Shown here: piece by piece, positions 44,291 through 55,470 of the stretch
Position numbering within the stretch: position 1 is the first letter of the stretch
How the letters are laid out: the number at the start of each line of letters is the position of its first letter
Source: Rhizaria sp. SCN 62-66
Taxonomy: Eukaryota > Rhizaria, unplaced
Assembly: GCA_001724265.1 (NCBI GenBank)
Contig: MEDY01000257.1
Location: forward strand, 19,624 to 83,623
Length of the DNA: 64,000 bases
Direction of reading: 5' to 3'
Notes under the pieces: generated by a model
Seen by the model: the letters and a program-made list of their open reading frames with translations, nothing else
Databases searched by the model: none
Told to the model about the DNA's origin: nothing
Position numbers and translations under genes: made by a program

Positions 44291-45736
44291 ATGCCGCTCG
44301 AGGCGACGATGTTTTGCGTCGACAACTCCGACTGGATGCGCAACGGCGACTACACCCCGACGCGTCTTGACGCCCAGCGCGAGACCGTGCAGGCAATCGC
44401 GAACCAGAAGCTTCGTTCGAACCAGGAGTCGATCGTGGGCCTTCTGTCCCTCGCCGGTGAGCGCCCCGACGTCGTGCACTCGCCCTCGCGCAACATGGGC
44501 CAGATCCTCACCGAGCTTAAGGCTCTCCGTCCCTCGGGCACCAGCAACATCTGCGCGGGGCTCAAGATTGCGCAGCTGTCGCTGAAGAACCGCCAGAACA
44601 AGGTGCAGCGCCAGCGCGTGATCCTCTTCGTCGGCTCGCCCGTCACCGAGAGCGTCGACGAGCTCACCGCGGTCGCCAAGCAGCTCCGCAAGAACAACGT
44701 CGCGCTCGACGTGGTCCACTTCGGCAGCGAAAACGCCGCCAACGACAGCGCTGAGCGCCTCGAGGCCCTCGTCGCCGCCATCAATAACGCGGGTAACTCG
44801 CACATCCTGTACGTGCCCGCGGGCGTGTACCGCCTCTCAGACTCGGTCATGGCCTCGCCCATCGGCAACGACGGCGCGCAGCCCGCGGCGGCGGCGCGCC
44901 CCGCGGCGGCGGGCGGTGCGGGCTTCGGCGACGGGCCCGCAGGCATGGACGACATCGACGCGCTCATGGAGACTGACCCCGAGCTGGCTATGGCGCTCCG
45001 TATGTCGCTCGAGGACAGCCGCCCCGCGGCCGCCGCCGCCCCCGCCGCGGCGCCCGCGGCCGCCGCCACCACGGTCAGCGCGACGCAGGCCGCCAAGGAC
45101 GCCGAGGCCGCCGCCGCCGCCGCCGCGGGCGGCGCCCTGATGGAGGACGACGACGACGACGACGCTGCGCTGGCTGCGGCCATTGCGCTCTCCATGGCCG
45201 AGGCCGTCGCTCCCGCGCCCAACGCCCCCGCTGCCGCGACCAGCACGGCCGCGGTCCCCGCGACCCCCGCCCCTGCGGCCGCTGGTGCGGTCGCGACTGC
45301 GCCCGCCGCGCCCGTGAAGCCCGCCGCGCCCGCTTCGGCAACCGATATCGCCAACGCGATGGACGATGGCGTGAACGATCCGGCGTTCCTGGCCGCGCTG
45401 CTGGGCTCCGTCGACGGGCTCAACTCGGACGAGGTCAACGACATCATTAAGGTACGCTCATATGTTCATTGTGCCCCATTTTGCACTCGTGCATGCAGTG
45501 TGTGAGTGTTCGAAGCGAAACAAGTGGTTGTTCATGTTTTGATCTTTTTTTCTATCCGTTTGTTTGATTTCATGTTGATCATGACTTCTCTTTATGTTCC
45601 TACGCTGACACATCTTTTCATTCTCTGTTTTTGTGCTTTTTGTGTCCTTTGCGTATCTCAGGCGATGGCCCAGACCGAGGAGGGCGGCGACAAGAAGAAG
45701 GAGGCCGACGACAAGGACAAGAAGGATAAGCAGTGA
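44291..45736 (+). CDS. PSMD4: 26S proteasome regulatory subunit Rpn10/PSMD4 (ubiquitin receptor)
   Basis: Two exons, 44291-45451 and 45662-45736 (TGA), 411 residues. The N-terminal von Willebrand A domain is well conserved: MFCVDNSDWMRNGDY, the TRLDAQRETVQ helix, LRSNQESIVGLLSLAG, TSNICAGLKIAQLSLKNRQN and RVILFVGSPV. This domain docks the subunit between the proteasome lid and base. Two ubiquitin-interacting motifs follow: DPELAMALRMSLED and DDAALAAAIALSMAEA, each with the invariant Ala and Ser. They are separated by alanine/proline-rich linkers. The last block (NDPAFLAALLGSVDGLN) is typical of animal and fungal Rpn10, and the small second exon adds a Lys/Asp-rich tail. The splice is phase 0 with a GTACG donor. 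AATAAA lies at 45983. Confidence 0.95.
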
Positions 45737-46206
45737 AGTAGACGCACAACTCCAACGACACTGTCAAATCTTGTTGATATGTCGCAGTTACAGTTACAGA
45801 GTACCGCTTGATTGACTTTTGTGAGTGAATCTGATCGAGTCCCCGGTGAATGATAAAACACATGTGTGGGGCCATGGCAGCGTCTTTTCTACATCTGAGC
45901 ACTGATGTGGCGAGTGTGAAAGAGACGTGCACTGGTATAAGGATAAATGCAATAACTAAACAAACTATAACTGAATAACAACAATAAAGGAACAATTTAC
46001 ACAGCAACCAATCCACTTCAATCACCACCGTCAACCTCATGTGTCATGCAATAGAATGTAGTTTATTGGTGATATGAACAGTCAGTGTTCACAATGTTGT
46101 GATATTAATCATAATATGTAACAAATAAACATAATAGTAGTAGAAATGTGAAGATCAAGAATCACTGTTAAAGTATCCAGCAATGTGTGTCGGCGTGTAC
46201 GTGTCT
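45737..46206. other. Convergent intergenic region (Rpn10 / bromodomain gene)
   Basis: AT-rich 3' UTR space with AATAAA at 45983-45988 (plus strand). Nothing else seen. Confidence 0.45.
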
Positions 46207-49200
46207 TTACGGGTGTTGCTGGCCGCCGGCAGTGCGCGCGCGCGTGGACCTCGTCATGCGCCCAGCGCCGTGCACGGCGTCGCCGGCCTCAAAGTCGGCC
46301 GAGGCCTCGGCCTTCACTCTCTCGCCTCTGCCCATTCTTCCGCCGCTCGCGGGCTGCGCTGCGGCCGCAGCCGCAGCGGCCTGCTGTTGCTGCTGGAGCA
46401 GCAAGTACTGCTGCTGCTGCTGCGCGGCGGCGGCGGCGGCGGCCGCGTGCCTGACGGCGGCGGCCTTGCTAGCCTCGATGTTGTTCGTCGCCGCGAGAAG
46501 CATCGGTGCCGCCTGCGCAGCGAGCCCTGTGGCCCAATGGCGCTCACGGTCGCCGACAACAAGCTGCGAGTGCGGCTGCGGCGGGCGCCTGTGAGCACTC
46601 TTGGCATCGGCGTAGCTATTGCCGCCATTGGCAGCGACAACGGAAGTGGGCGACTTGGACCGGGCGCGGCGCAACCTGTTGGCGTTAGTGCCGGCCTCAG
46701 TCTTGGTACCATGCGCCATACCACGCGCACGCGCCGCGGCCGCAGTGGCCGCCGGCGCCGACAGCACATCGTAGTTATCCGTGTCGGCCTTGTCGGCGCG
46801 CGCGGCCTCCGCGACGAGCGCCGTGACGGGCGCTAGCACCCCCGCGCGGCCGCCGGCGACCACGGTCTCCGCGGGCGCGGCCACAAGCGGCGTGCCCGCA
46901 ACCGTGAGCGCGAGCGCGCCGGGCAGCGAGAGGAACACGATCGCGACGGCTGGCGCCGAGAGCGCGTGCGGCAGCGGGCACAGAGGAGAATGGAACGCTT
47001 GGCCGACGTCGGCGACCGAGCACCCGGCGCGCGGCTGCGGCGAAAACGTGGTGGTGTAGTCGTGTGGCATCACGCGCGGACCCACCAGCGGCTCGCGCTT
47101 GGACTTGCCCGCGCTGCCACTCTTGCTCTTCCTTGCTCCAGCATCAGCGTCGTTCATCGCCTCGTCGTTCCCGCCCGCGATCGGCGCCGTCGGTGCGTCG
47201 CTGTAGCCGGCGCCAGCGCTCGCACCAGCGGCGGCGGCGTCGACCGCGGTCTGGCGCAGCCGCGCGCGCGCCGTGGCGTGTTTCGCGGCGAGCAGCGACC
47301 CAGCCTCGGCCTCGGCCTTGGCGACGGCGACGATGGCGGACATGACGGCGCCGCAGCTGCCGCCGCGCGATACGAATGAGCTCTGCGGGGTCGTGTACGA
47401 CACGCAGCCCGTGAGCAGTCCGCCGCGGTGCCACACCAGCGGCAGCGCGCGCGCGGCGACGGCGGCCGCAGCGTAGGACGGCCGGACCGTGAAGACGTCG
47501 ACCTCGCGCTGCGCACAGGCCTCGCACGCGCTGCCGCCGCAGGGGCAGGCGGCCGCGGTGCCGGTGTGCGCCAGCGAAAGCGCGCGCAGCAGGGCGGAGA
47601 AGCTACCGCTCGGCGCGGGCAACAGCGTGGACGTGGCGAGCGCGGGCGGGGACGCGACGGACAACGCGAAGGCGGCCACGGGGTGGTCCAGGCCGAGCGC
47701 GGCGAACGCGCGACCCACAGTCATTGCAGCGGCCAGCGCGGCGCGCAGACGTTGACTCAGAGAGATAGAATGCGAACTGGATTGCGTACTGCGATGTACA
47801 GAGGTCGTTTGAGCGAGAACTGTGAGCAGCGAGTGGATGACCAAGCTCGACTGCAGCGAGCCCATCAGCACGCGCGTCGGCTCAACGCCCGTCGCGCTCA
47901 GACTGGCGCTAGAGGTGCTCGCTGTGTAACCGAGACGTGCGGAATACGTGCCCGCGCTGCTGTTCTGCGAGGCCATCGCGGTGAGCGCGTGCATCCACAG
48001 CCGCATCGCAGTCGCGTCGTCGCTGCCGACGGCGGCGGCCACGGCAGCGGTAGCCGCGGCGGTCAAACTCGCGTTGCCGCTAGAATTGTGGGCGTTCGCG
48101 TTCGCGATAGCAAAGCTGTTGCTAGCGTAATTGGTGGGCAAGAGCGGGAGCAGTCGAATGTTCTCGTCAGTCATGTTCACATCTCCAGCACTAGAACTAG
48201 AAGCGTCACTTTCCTTCTTAACAGGACGGGTGCCGTCAGTATTGTTGGTACTCGCAACAGCAGCGACCGACAGTGCAGCGATGAAGGCAGCCGCAAACGT
48301 GTCGCCGCCAACAGCATGACCATCCTGTTCACTCGCACTCCCCCTGTTACCGTGAGGGCTAGTGCTGAGGGCAGCGAGTGCGGCCGCACGGCGCATGCGC
48401 GTCACGACACTCAGCGGCAGCGACACGCCGCCGCGGATCGGTCTCAGGACCTTGCTCGCCGCGGCCGCTGCAGCAACCACAGCGGCCGCGGCAGTGGCTG
48501 CAGACGTCCCGCCTGCACGCGCCGCCGCCGCGCGCCCGGCCGCCGCAAACATCGCGCCCGTGGCGACCGGCGGCAGCGCCGGGACAGCAACTCTGCCAGT
48601 AACGACGGGCGCGGAGAGGGGCGCGGGCGTGGGCGCGTGTGAGAGCGCAAGCAGAGCGTACGCGCCGGCAAGCCCGGCGGGCGGCAGCGGCGCGAATAGC
48701 GGCCGGTTGATGTTTGAGATCGCGAACGCGTCGCGGTCACCGGAACCCGGGAGCGTGGCGGGGCGCGACGGCAGACAGCCGAATGGCAGCGGCGGCGTGT
48801 AGCCGCTGACGAGACGCGTGAGCGCGACAATCTGCGAGAACTCGGAGTACAAAGACGTGTGCGGCGAGTCTGCGAGCGTGGCCTTGGTGATGCGCGACAG
48901 CCAGTCCTGCGAGGCCGCGGCGGCGGCGGCGCGCGGCAGCAGCGGGGCCGTGATCGCCGTGGTGGACAGCGCAAGCGCCCGGTGCGCGTGGCCGTGCGAG
49001 GCCGCGGGCGCGAGCAGCCCGCACGACGCAGGGACCGAGGTCGCGGACGGGAGATACAGCCCGGCGCGCGCGGCCGCGGCGTGGTTGCCAGGCAGCGTCG
49101 CTAGGCCCTGTAGCGCAGCAGAGAGCGGCAGCGGCGCACACAGCACGGCGACGTCGTCGCAGTCGCCGTCGTCGCGCACGCTTACAGCGGCAGAGCCTGC

Positions 49201-52200
49201 GACGACGGCGGCGTCAGCGGCCTCAGCCTCGGCGTCGAAGTCGATGGCGACGCGCGTGGGCAAGTCGGCCCCGCTACCGTCGCCGTGCGTGCTGCTGGTG
49301 AGCTCGAACGCCGTGTCAAAAGTGCGGACGCGTGGCCGCGCCGTCGCCGAGGCCAGCAGCGGCCGCAGCGAGCGCGTCGAAGCGACCGTGGTGACGCTGC
49401 CGCTGCCAGCGGACCCCGCGGTGGCGGCGCCGGCGGAGTGGCCGGACTGCGATGGGGTGGTGCCGGGGCGCGAGGACACGCTCGAGCCGTCGTCGGCGGC
49501 GCCGTTAGTGTTGCCGCTGGTGTTGGACCGCGTGTCGGAGCGGGGCGTGTCAGCAAAACTAGTGGCGGCAGACTCGGCGTCCGCGCGGCTGGCCACTGTC
49601 GCAGCGGCAGCGTCAGCAGCAGCCGAGGCCGCGGCGGCCGCAGCCGCAGCGTTGGCCGCCGCCGTCGCCGCCGCGGCGGCCGAAGTAGATCCGGATGCGG
49701 AGCCGACCAAGAAACGCGACTGCGGCGGCGCAAGCGGGGCGTCTGTGCTGGCCTCCTCGCTGACGATCTTGGCGGCGACCGCGTCTGCGTTTTGGTCGTT
49801 GGGAAACGCCAGCTCCGACTTGATGGCCGCGAGGCAGCGCGAGGAGACGTGGCCCAGCGACGAACCGTTCGCAGAGTCCGTGCCAGCGGCAGACGCAACA
49901 GAAATCGAGCCAGCAACCTTCTCCTTCTTGCTGCTGCTCTTGCTGCGGCTCTCTGGAGCGCGGTTTTCGTCCCCGTTACCGCTGTCTCTGTCGGAGGGTG
50001 CGACCATGCCGACGATCTGCGGCTGCGAGACCGGGAGGCCCGCGTACGTCACTGCGGCGCCGCCGGAGCCCGCGGTCGCGCGGCCGGTGTCGCTCGCGGA
50101 CGCCGCTGAATCAGTCGTCACGGCCCTGTGATGTGAACAAAATGAAAAGTAAAAAACATCGTTAGTTGAAAACAAGAAGAAAAAAAAAAGGAGGGTTATC
50201 AATAAGAACTGGTTTAGATTGCGTACCTGATGTTATTCGGCGGTGCCGCGCGGGCCGCAAACCCGCACGCGGTCTGGAAGGCCTTCTCGAGCTCCCGCGG
50301 CACGGCGGCCAGCGAGGCCGAGAGCGGCACGCGCACAGACGCAGGGGCACCGGGCGGGAGACGCGTCGACATAAAGCGGTTCAGCAGCTCATCCTGCAGC
50401 GCAGCGGTCGCCGCGGCGACGTTGTAGGGCCCCGCGGACGGCGCCGGAGTCGCGACGGTGACAGAGCTAACAGCAGATTCAGACTTGACTACGGCGTCGG
50501 TGGTGACAACGTCGTCAGCATCATTCATCGCAACGATAGAAGCCAACGCAGACGCGGACGCACTGTGGTTATCGCCGTCGTCCATGATGGCAGCGCGCGC
50601 GGCGTCGACCAGCCTGCTCTCGCGCTGCCGCTCGGCGGGCGAGGCCGTGGCGGCGGGGGTGCGGCCGTAGTCGCGCTCGTGCCCGTGCGCGGCGAGCCAC
50701 ACGACGGTGAGCTCCAGCGGCACGGGGAAACCCGCGGGCGGGGTCAGCAGCCGGCGCTCAGCGCGGAGAAACAGCGGCAGACGCGGCGCGGGAACGAGTC
50801 GGCCATCAGCCACAGTCGTCGCATCCGCAGCGGAGCCCGCATCACCATTCGCCTCACTGCCCGCGCTGGTGAGCGCCGCGTTGGCAGTGGGCATGTCGAC
50901 GCCGGCGGCATCGTACACAGCGGCCGCGTCTGCATAGGGCAGCAGCGGGCCCACGAAGCCGACCTCGGCGGCCCCGGTCGGCAGCGGCAGCGGCACGAAG
51001 CAGTCTCCCGCGCCCGCACTCTTGCCCCCGGTCTCCGCACTGACACTGACACCAGTTGTTGTGTCATCCGCACTTGTGGCAGCGGCGGCCTGTGCGGCAG
51101 CGGTGGGCAGGTGCGTGAAGCCGGCGTCGGGGCGCAGGTAGACGTCCGCGGGCACGAGCTTGCGCATCGCCGCCAGGCGGGTCGCGGGACGCGCCACGGT
51201 CACTGCGTCTGCCATGGTGTACTTAGGCCGCTGCTGCTGTTGCTGCTGGGCACTCGCGCTCGTAAGCGAGATTGGGCGCAAGAGCGAATTGGAATCAGGG
51301 CTACCATTGTCGTCGTTGGATATGGACGTAAAGGAAGATAGCGGCGACTGGCGCATCACGCTGGCCAGCACCCCCGGCGCGGTCACCGAGGGCGGAAAGG
51401 GCGCAGGGCACGTGACAATGGGCACATCGACGTTGATACGCACGGGCTCAGGCAGAGACACAGTCGCGGGGACGCTCACCACAGTCGTCGTCGTCTTCCT
51501 GGTCGCACTCGCCGTCGCGGTCTGCGCGCCAGTGCGAGTCGCTGCATCACTGCTATGGTTGCTGTGCGCGTGGGCAGTCATGTCGAGCGCGGCCGCAGCC
51601 ACGGTGTCGACGAAGCCCGCGCAAACGGGGTTGGTCGCTGCCACGGCCGAAGTGGCCGCGCTCGCCGCGACGGTCGTCAGCGCAATGCACCGCGCGCCGT
51701 CCGCAACCGCGGCCGCGGCGGCAGCAGTGCTCGAATTGCTGTTTGCGTTGGCGCTGTTGTCCGCGACCGCGGCCTGGATGGCGGTGCCCGCAACCTCCGC
51801 GAGCGCGAGCGCGCTGCCGGCTTCGAAAGGCTGCGACTGGGCGCCGACCGCGAGCGCGGCGCTGAGCCCGCGCCACAGCAACTGTGCGCCCGCCTTCGTG
51901 CCGCCCGCGCCCACGGTCACTGCAGCGCTGGCGGTGGTTGCGGTTGCGGCAGTGTGGCGGAGCGCGGGGTAGAAGTTAAGCCGCGCCGCGAGGAGGGACG
52001 CAAGAGCGGTGCGCGCGGCGTTGCGGGGCGCCGGGGCGCCGGGGTGACTACTCGCGGAAGCAGTACCACTAGCAGCGGCAGCACCAGCAGAAGCAGAGGC
52101 AGCAGAGGAAGAAGAGATCGAACTAGAACTCGGAGTAGAGCTTGAAGCGTCACTGCTGGCGCTATTTTCAATCTTGACGGATACCTCCTCAGTCTTATCG

Positions 52201-54728
52201 CAAATAGTGCAGGCGCTGGCGTTGCTAAAGCCGTTGTTTTTTGTGTTATCGAGAGTGATTGTGGGCGGCAGCGAGTGGATCGACGCCTTGCCGAGCTTCT
52301 TCATATTGATCTTGATCGGCGCACGCGCTCCAGCAACGACACTCGCGCTCGCGCTAGAAGAGCTAGAGCTCGCGCTGCTAGCGTCGTCGGTCATCGCTTT
52401 GTCACCTGTGACCGAAGCTGCCGGCGAGAGCACACCGCCGGCAAGCGCGGCGCTCGTCAGAGCACTCGCCGTGGCTGTCGCGGCCTCTGCGGCGGCCTGC
52501 GCGCGCTGCTGCCGGCGATGCAGCTTCCGCGCCAGCGCGCGCGCGCGGCGGGCCTCGTCCTCGGCGCGCAGCACCAGCGCCAGCGCCGAGGCCGACAGCG
52601 GTGGCGGCAGCGCGGCGGCGGGCAGCTCCACCGTCACCATCGCCTCGTTGCTCGCGGCCACCGCGGTCGCAGTGGCTGCGGCGGCGAGGGGTGCGGAAAC
52701 CGAGGCGCTGGGGGTGATGGCGCCCGGCACCAGGCCGTCGACCACGCTCGCGCTCGGAGTCACCGGGACTTGCGGCAACACGGCTGCGGTCGTCATGTTG
52801 TCGTCTGCCATACTCGCGCCCGCTCCATTCGCAACAGCAGCAGTCGTGGAGGCGGCGTTGGCAGCGTTCGCGGCGACGACGGCGGGCGCTGCGGGTGCGA
52901 GAGCGCTGGCGACATACAGTGGGACCGTCACGGCCACCGTCGGCGCCGCGCCCGACGCGTACACAAACGCGGCCGGGCGCGCGCGCGCGTCGTTGGCGGC
53001 CGCCGTGGCCGCGTGGCGCGCTGACATCGGCAGCAGCTTCCGCGTCTCGGCCTCGATCGCTTCCAAGACGGCCTTGGCAGCCTGGCTGGCCGACATCCGG
53101 GCAGGCACGACATCAAGCCCGTCGTCCCAGTCCGCGTACCCTGCGCCCGCGCCGGCGCCAGCGCCAGAGCCAGCGCTAAGGCCGGAGTGCCCGGAGCCGA
53201 GCGCAACGCCGCCGATCTCGCGGTTCGCGATGCGCGCCTCGCGGGAGCCCGTGGCGGCGGCGCCCAGCGCGGCGTTGGCGGCGCGGCGGCGCTCAGCGTC
53301 CAGCGCCGCCGCAGCCGACGCCGCGGTCGCGTGCGCTGATGCCAAGGCAGAGGCAGGAGCGGAGGCGGAGGAGTGCACGTTCATGTTGAGCGCCGCCGGC
53401 GCGGCTGCGGAGGCCGGGGCCGCAGGGGTCGGCGACGCCGAGGAGAAGGAGAACGGCAGCGGCGCCGCGCCGTGGCCGTGGCCGCCAGCAGGCGCAGCAG
53501 AGTGTCCGTGGGCGGGACCGTGGGCGTGGGCCGCGGTGGGCACGGCGGCCATGCGCGCCTGGGCACCGGGCACGGCTTGCGGCTGCGCAAAAGTCAAGCC
53601 GCTGGGCGCCGCGTTGGAGTTGCTGTCGGAGTTGACGTGCGTGGGTGCGGTTGAGAGCGTGAAAGACAGCTTGAGCGGCGCAGCGATCGGCGTCGCAGCA
53701 GTCCCAGCAGTCGCCGCACTGGCGCTAGCCGCCGAAACGGGCGTCGCGCCGGGAGCAGCAGCAACGCTCTTGCTCCCGGCAGCTGCAGCTGCGGGATTCA
53801 TAGAAAGCGACAGCGAAAACGCACCAGCACCGCCAGCGCCAGCGCCAGTGCCAGTGCCAGTGCCAGCGCCGGCGCCAGCGGGAGCGCCGGCAACAGCGCC
53901 TGCCGTAGGGCCAGCGGCGGCAGCGGCAGCGACGGCGGCCGGCGTCGTCATGGCGGGCGGCGGCATCCCGAGCGACATCGAGAACTGCGCAGCGCTGGCG
54001 GCCGCAGGCGCGGGTGCAAACGAGAGCGAAACCGCGCCCGCGCCAGTCGTCGAGCTGGAATTGGCGCTCACTGCACCGGGCCCCTGCTGCTGGGGCTGCG
54101 CAGACATCGGCAGCGACAGCGTTGCACCAGCAGGGGCAGCAGCAGTCGAGACTGGAGCAGCAACTGCAGCAGCCGCAGGAGCGCCGCCGAGGGCCGGGTC
54201 AACCGGAATGGGGACGTCTGCCTTGGCAAACTCTGCCTTGATCATGCCCTCAAACACGGCGGCCTCGGCGCAGACTGCGGAGGCGGGCGGGTTGAAGATG
54301 CGCGCATTGGCCACGATCTGCTGCAGATGCCCGTAGAACAGGCGCACGCCCGCGTCGGGAGCGTCGTAGAGCCCCGCGTCGAGCTGCTTCTTGACCGTGG
54401 AGAGGTCCATGGGGAACTTGACGTAGTCGGGGTAGCTGGGAAACAGCACCACGGGAACGGGCTCGCGGAACAACACCGAGGACTTGTGCCGCGTCAGCTT
54501 CGAGACGATCTTCTTCAGGCTCGCGCGCTGCACGGGGTTGTACGCGGGCAGCGGAACCGGCACGGCGGGGGCCGCAAACGCGACGGGGGCGGCAGCCGCC
54601 GCAACGGGGGCGGCGGGATGCGCGACTGGTGCCGCAGCGCCGGCTGGCATCTGCGCGGGCTGCTGCTGGTGCTGCTGGTGCTGCTGCTGGCCAGAGCCTC
54701 CCAGCGAGAGAGTGAACTGGAGCGACAT
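46207..54728 (-). CDS. Giant bromodomain protein, otherwise low complexity
   Basis: Two exons, 54728-50227 and 50125-46207 (TAA), about 2806 residues; the 101-bp intron (donor GTACG) restores the frame exactly through a split Arg codon. After a Gln/Ala/Pro-rich leader, residues about 65-175 form one bromodomain: LKKIVSKLTRHKSSVLF, the ZA-loop PVPVVLFPSYPDYVKFPMDLSTVKKQL, and NARIFNPPASAV with the acetyl-lysine-binding Asn (the usual Tyr is Phe). The remainder is Ala/Ser/Gly/Pro-rich, with scattered basic helices (RRARALARKLHRRQQRAQA), a Cys cluster (ACPCGGSACEACAQ) and an Arg-rich C terminus. One N-terminal bromodomain on such a long disordered chain suggests a chromatin adaptor rather than a BET protein, which has two bromodomains. 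Weak frame evidence in the low-complexity parts is offset by the single uninterrupted frame of more than 8 kb. Confidence 0.85.
53828..53893 (-). repeat. Short tandem repeat encoding Gly-Ala/Gly-Thr in the bromodomain protein
   Basis: GCCAGT/GCCAGC hexamers in tandem on the plus strand, read as alternating Gly-Thr and Gly-Ala on the coding strand. A clear slippage-prone site. Confidence 0.6.
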
Positions 54729-55470
54729 GGCGCGCGGCGGGGCGTCGCGAAAGGTGGAAGGCGCGCTAAATGGAAACCCCGGGGTGGGGTGGTGGAGAAG
54801 GAAGCCGCGGGGTGCGGCAGGGCGGCGGGGCGGCGACGCAAGGGACGGGCGCGCTTGGACTCGGGGGGTTGCGCTGGCGGACGGACGCGCGGACGCTCAG
54901 CACCGGAAGAACAACACGATCAAACTCAACAGCAGCAAATTTGGAGACCAAATGCAGGTGCTGAGATGATACTGCGTCGGGGACAGAACAGAGATAGAAG
55001 AGAGTGGGGGCAGTGAGGAGGGAGAAAAATGGATTTGTGATGAGTCGACGCAGAAAGGCAAACTTAAAGCAAGGTGCGCGCAGGATCCCAATCGTCTGTA
55101 GCAAATCAGTAAACGAACTAGAGCAGAATAGTGTATAAAATTGTGAATATTTCAATAACACTCCAAACCACTAATGTCATGCCCGCTGAAATGTGGTTGC
55201 AACGACTGACCATCACGCGATCCCGCAGTCTTGTGGTGGACGAGCTGTCTCTCGACAGCCCAATCGAAAAGCACGAATCATACACTTGAAGCACGCAAAA
55301 GTCACCGTCTGTCGCGAAATGATGCTTGGTTTAAAACATATATCACTCTTATCTATAGCATTCTTATTGTTATTATTTCTCTTGTGCGCGTCAACCTCTC
55401 ACTACCCGCTATTTACATCGTGCTGTTTGCCTTGTCCCCTTGAATCTTCGCAGCGGTCGCTTTTCCCGCG
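54729..55470. promoter_or_regulatory. Divergent promoter region (bromodomain gene / MORN gene)
   Basis: 742 bp between starts. The half next to the bromodomain gene is GC-rich with G-rich plus strand (54770-54860); the other half is AT-rich, then pyrimidine-rich near the MORN start. Confidence 0.4.

Noticed and set aside
43797-44585. 262-codon plus-strand frame just before and overlapping Rpn10
   Set aside because: Its second half is a shadow of Rpn10; the first half has Cys/Leu/Ser composition of C/T-rich leader DNA and no conserved pattern.
52174-54336. 720-codon plus-strand frame antisense to the bromodomain gene
   Set aside because: It mirrors Ala/Gly/Ser codons of the real gene. The bromodomain and the in-frame splice support the minus strand.
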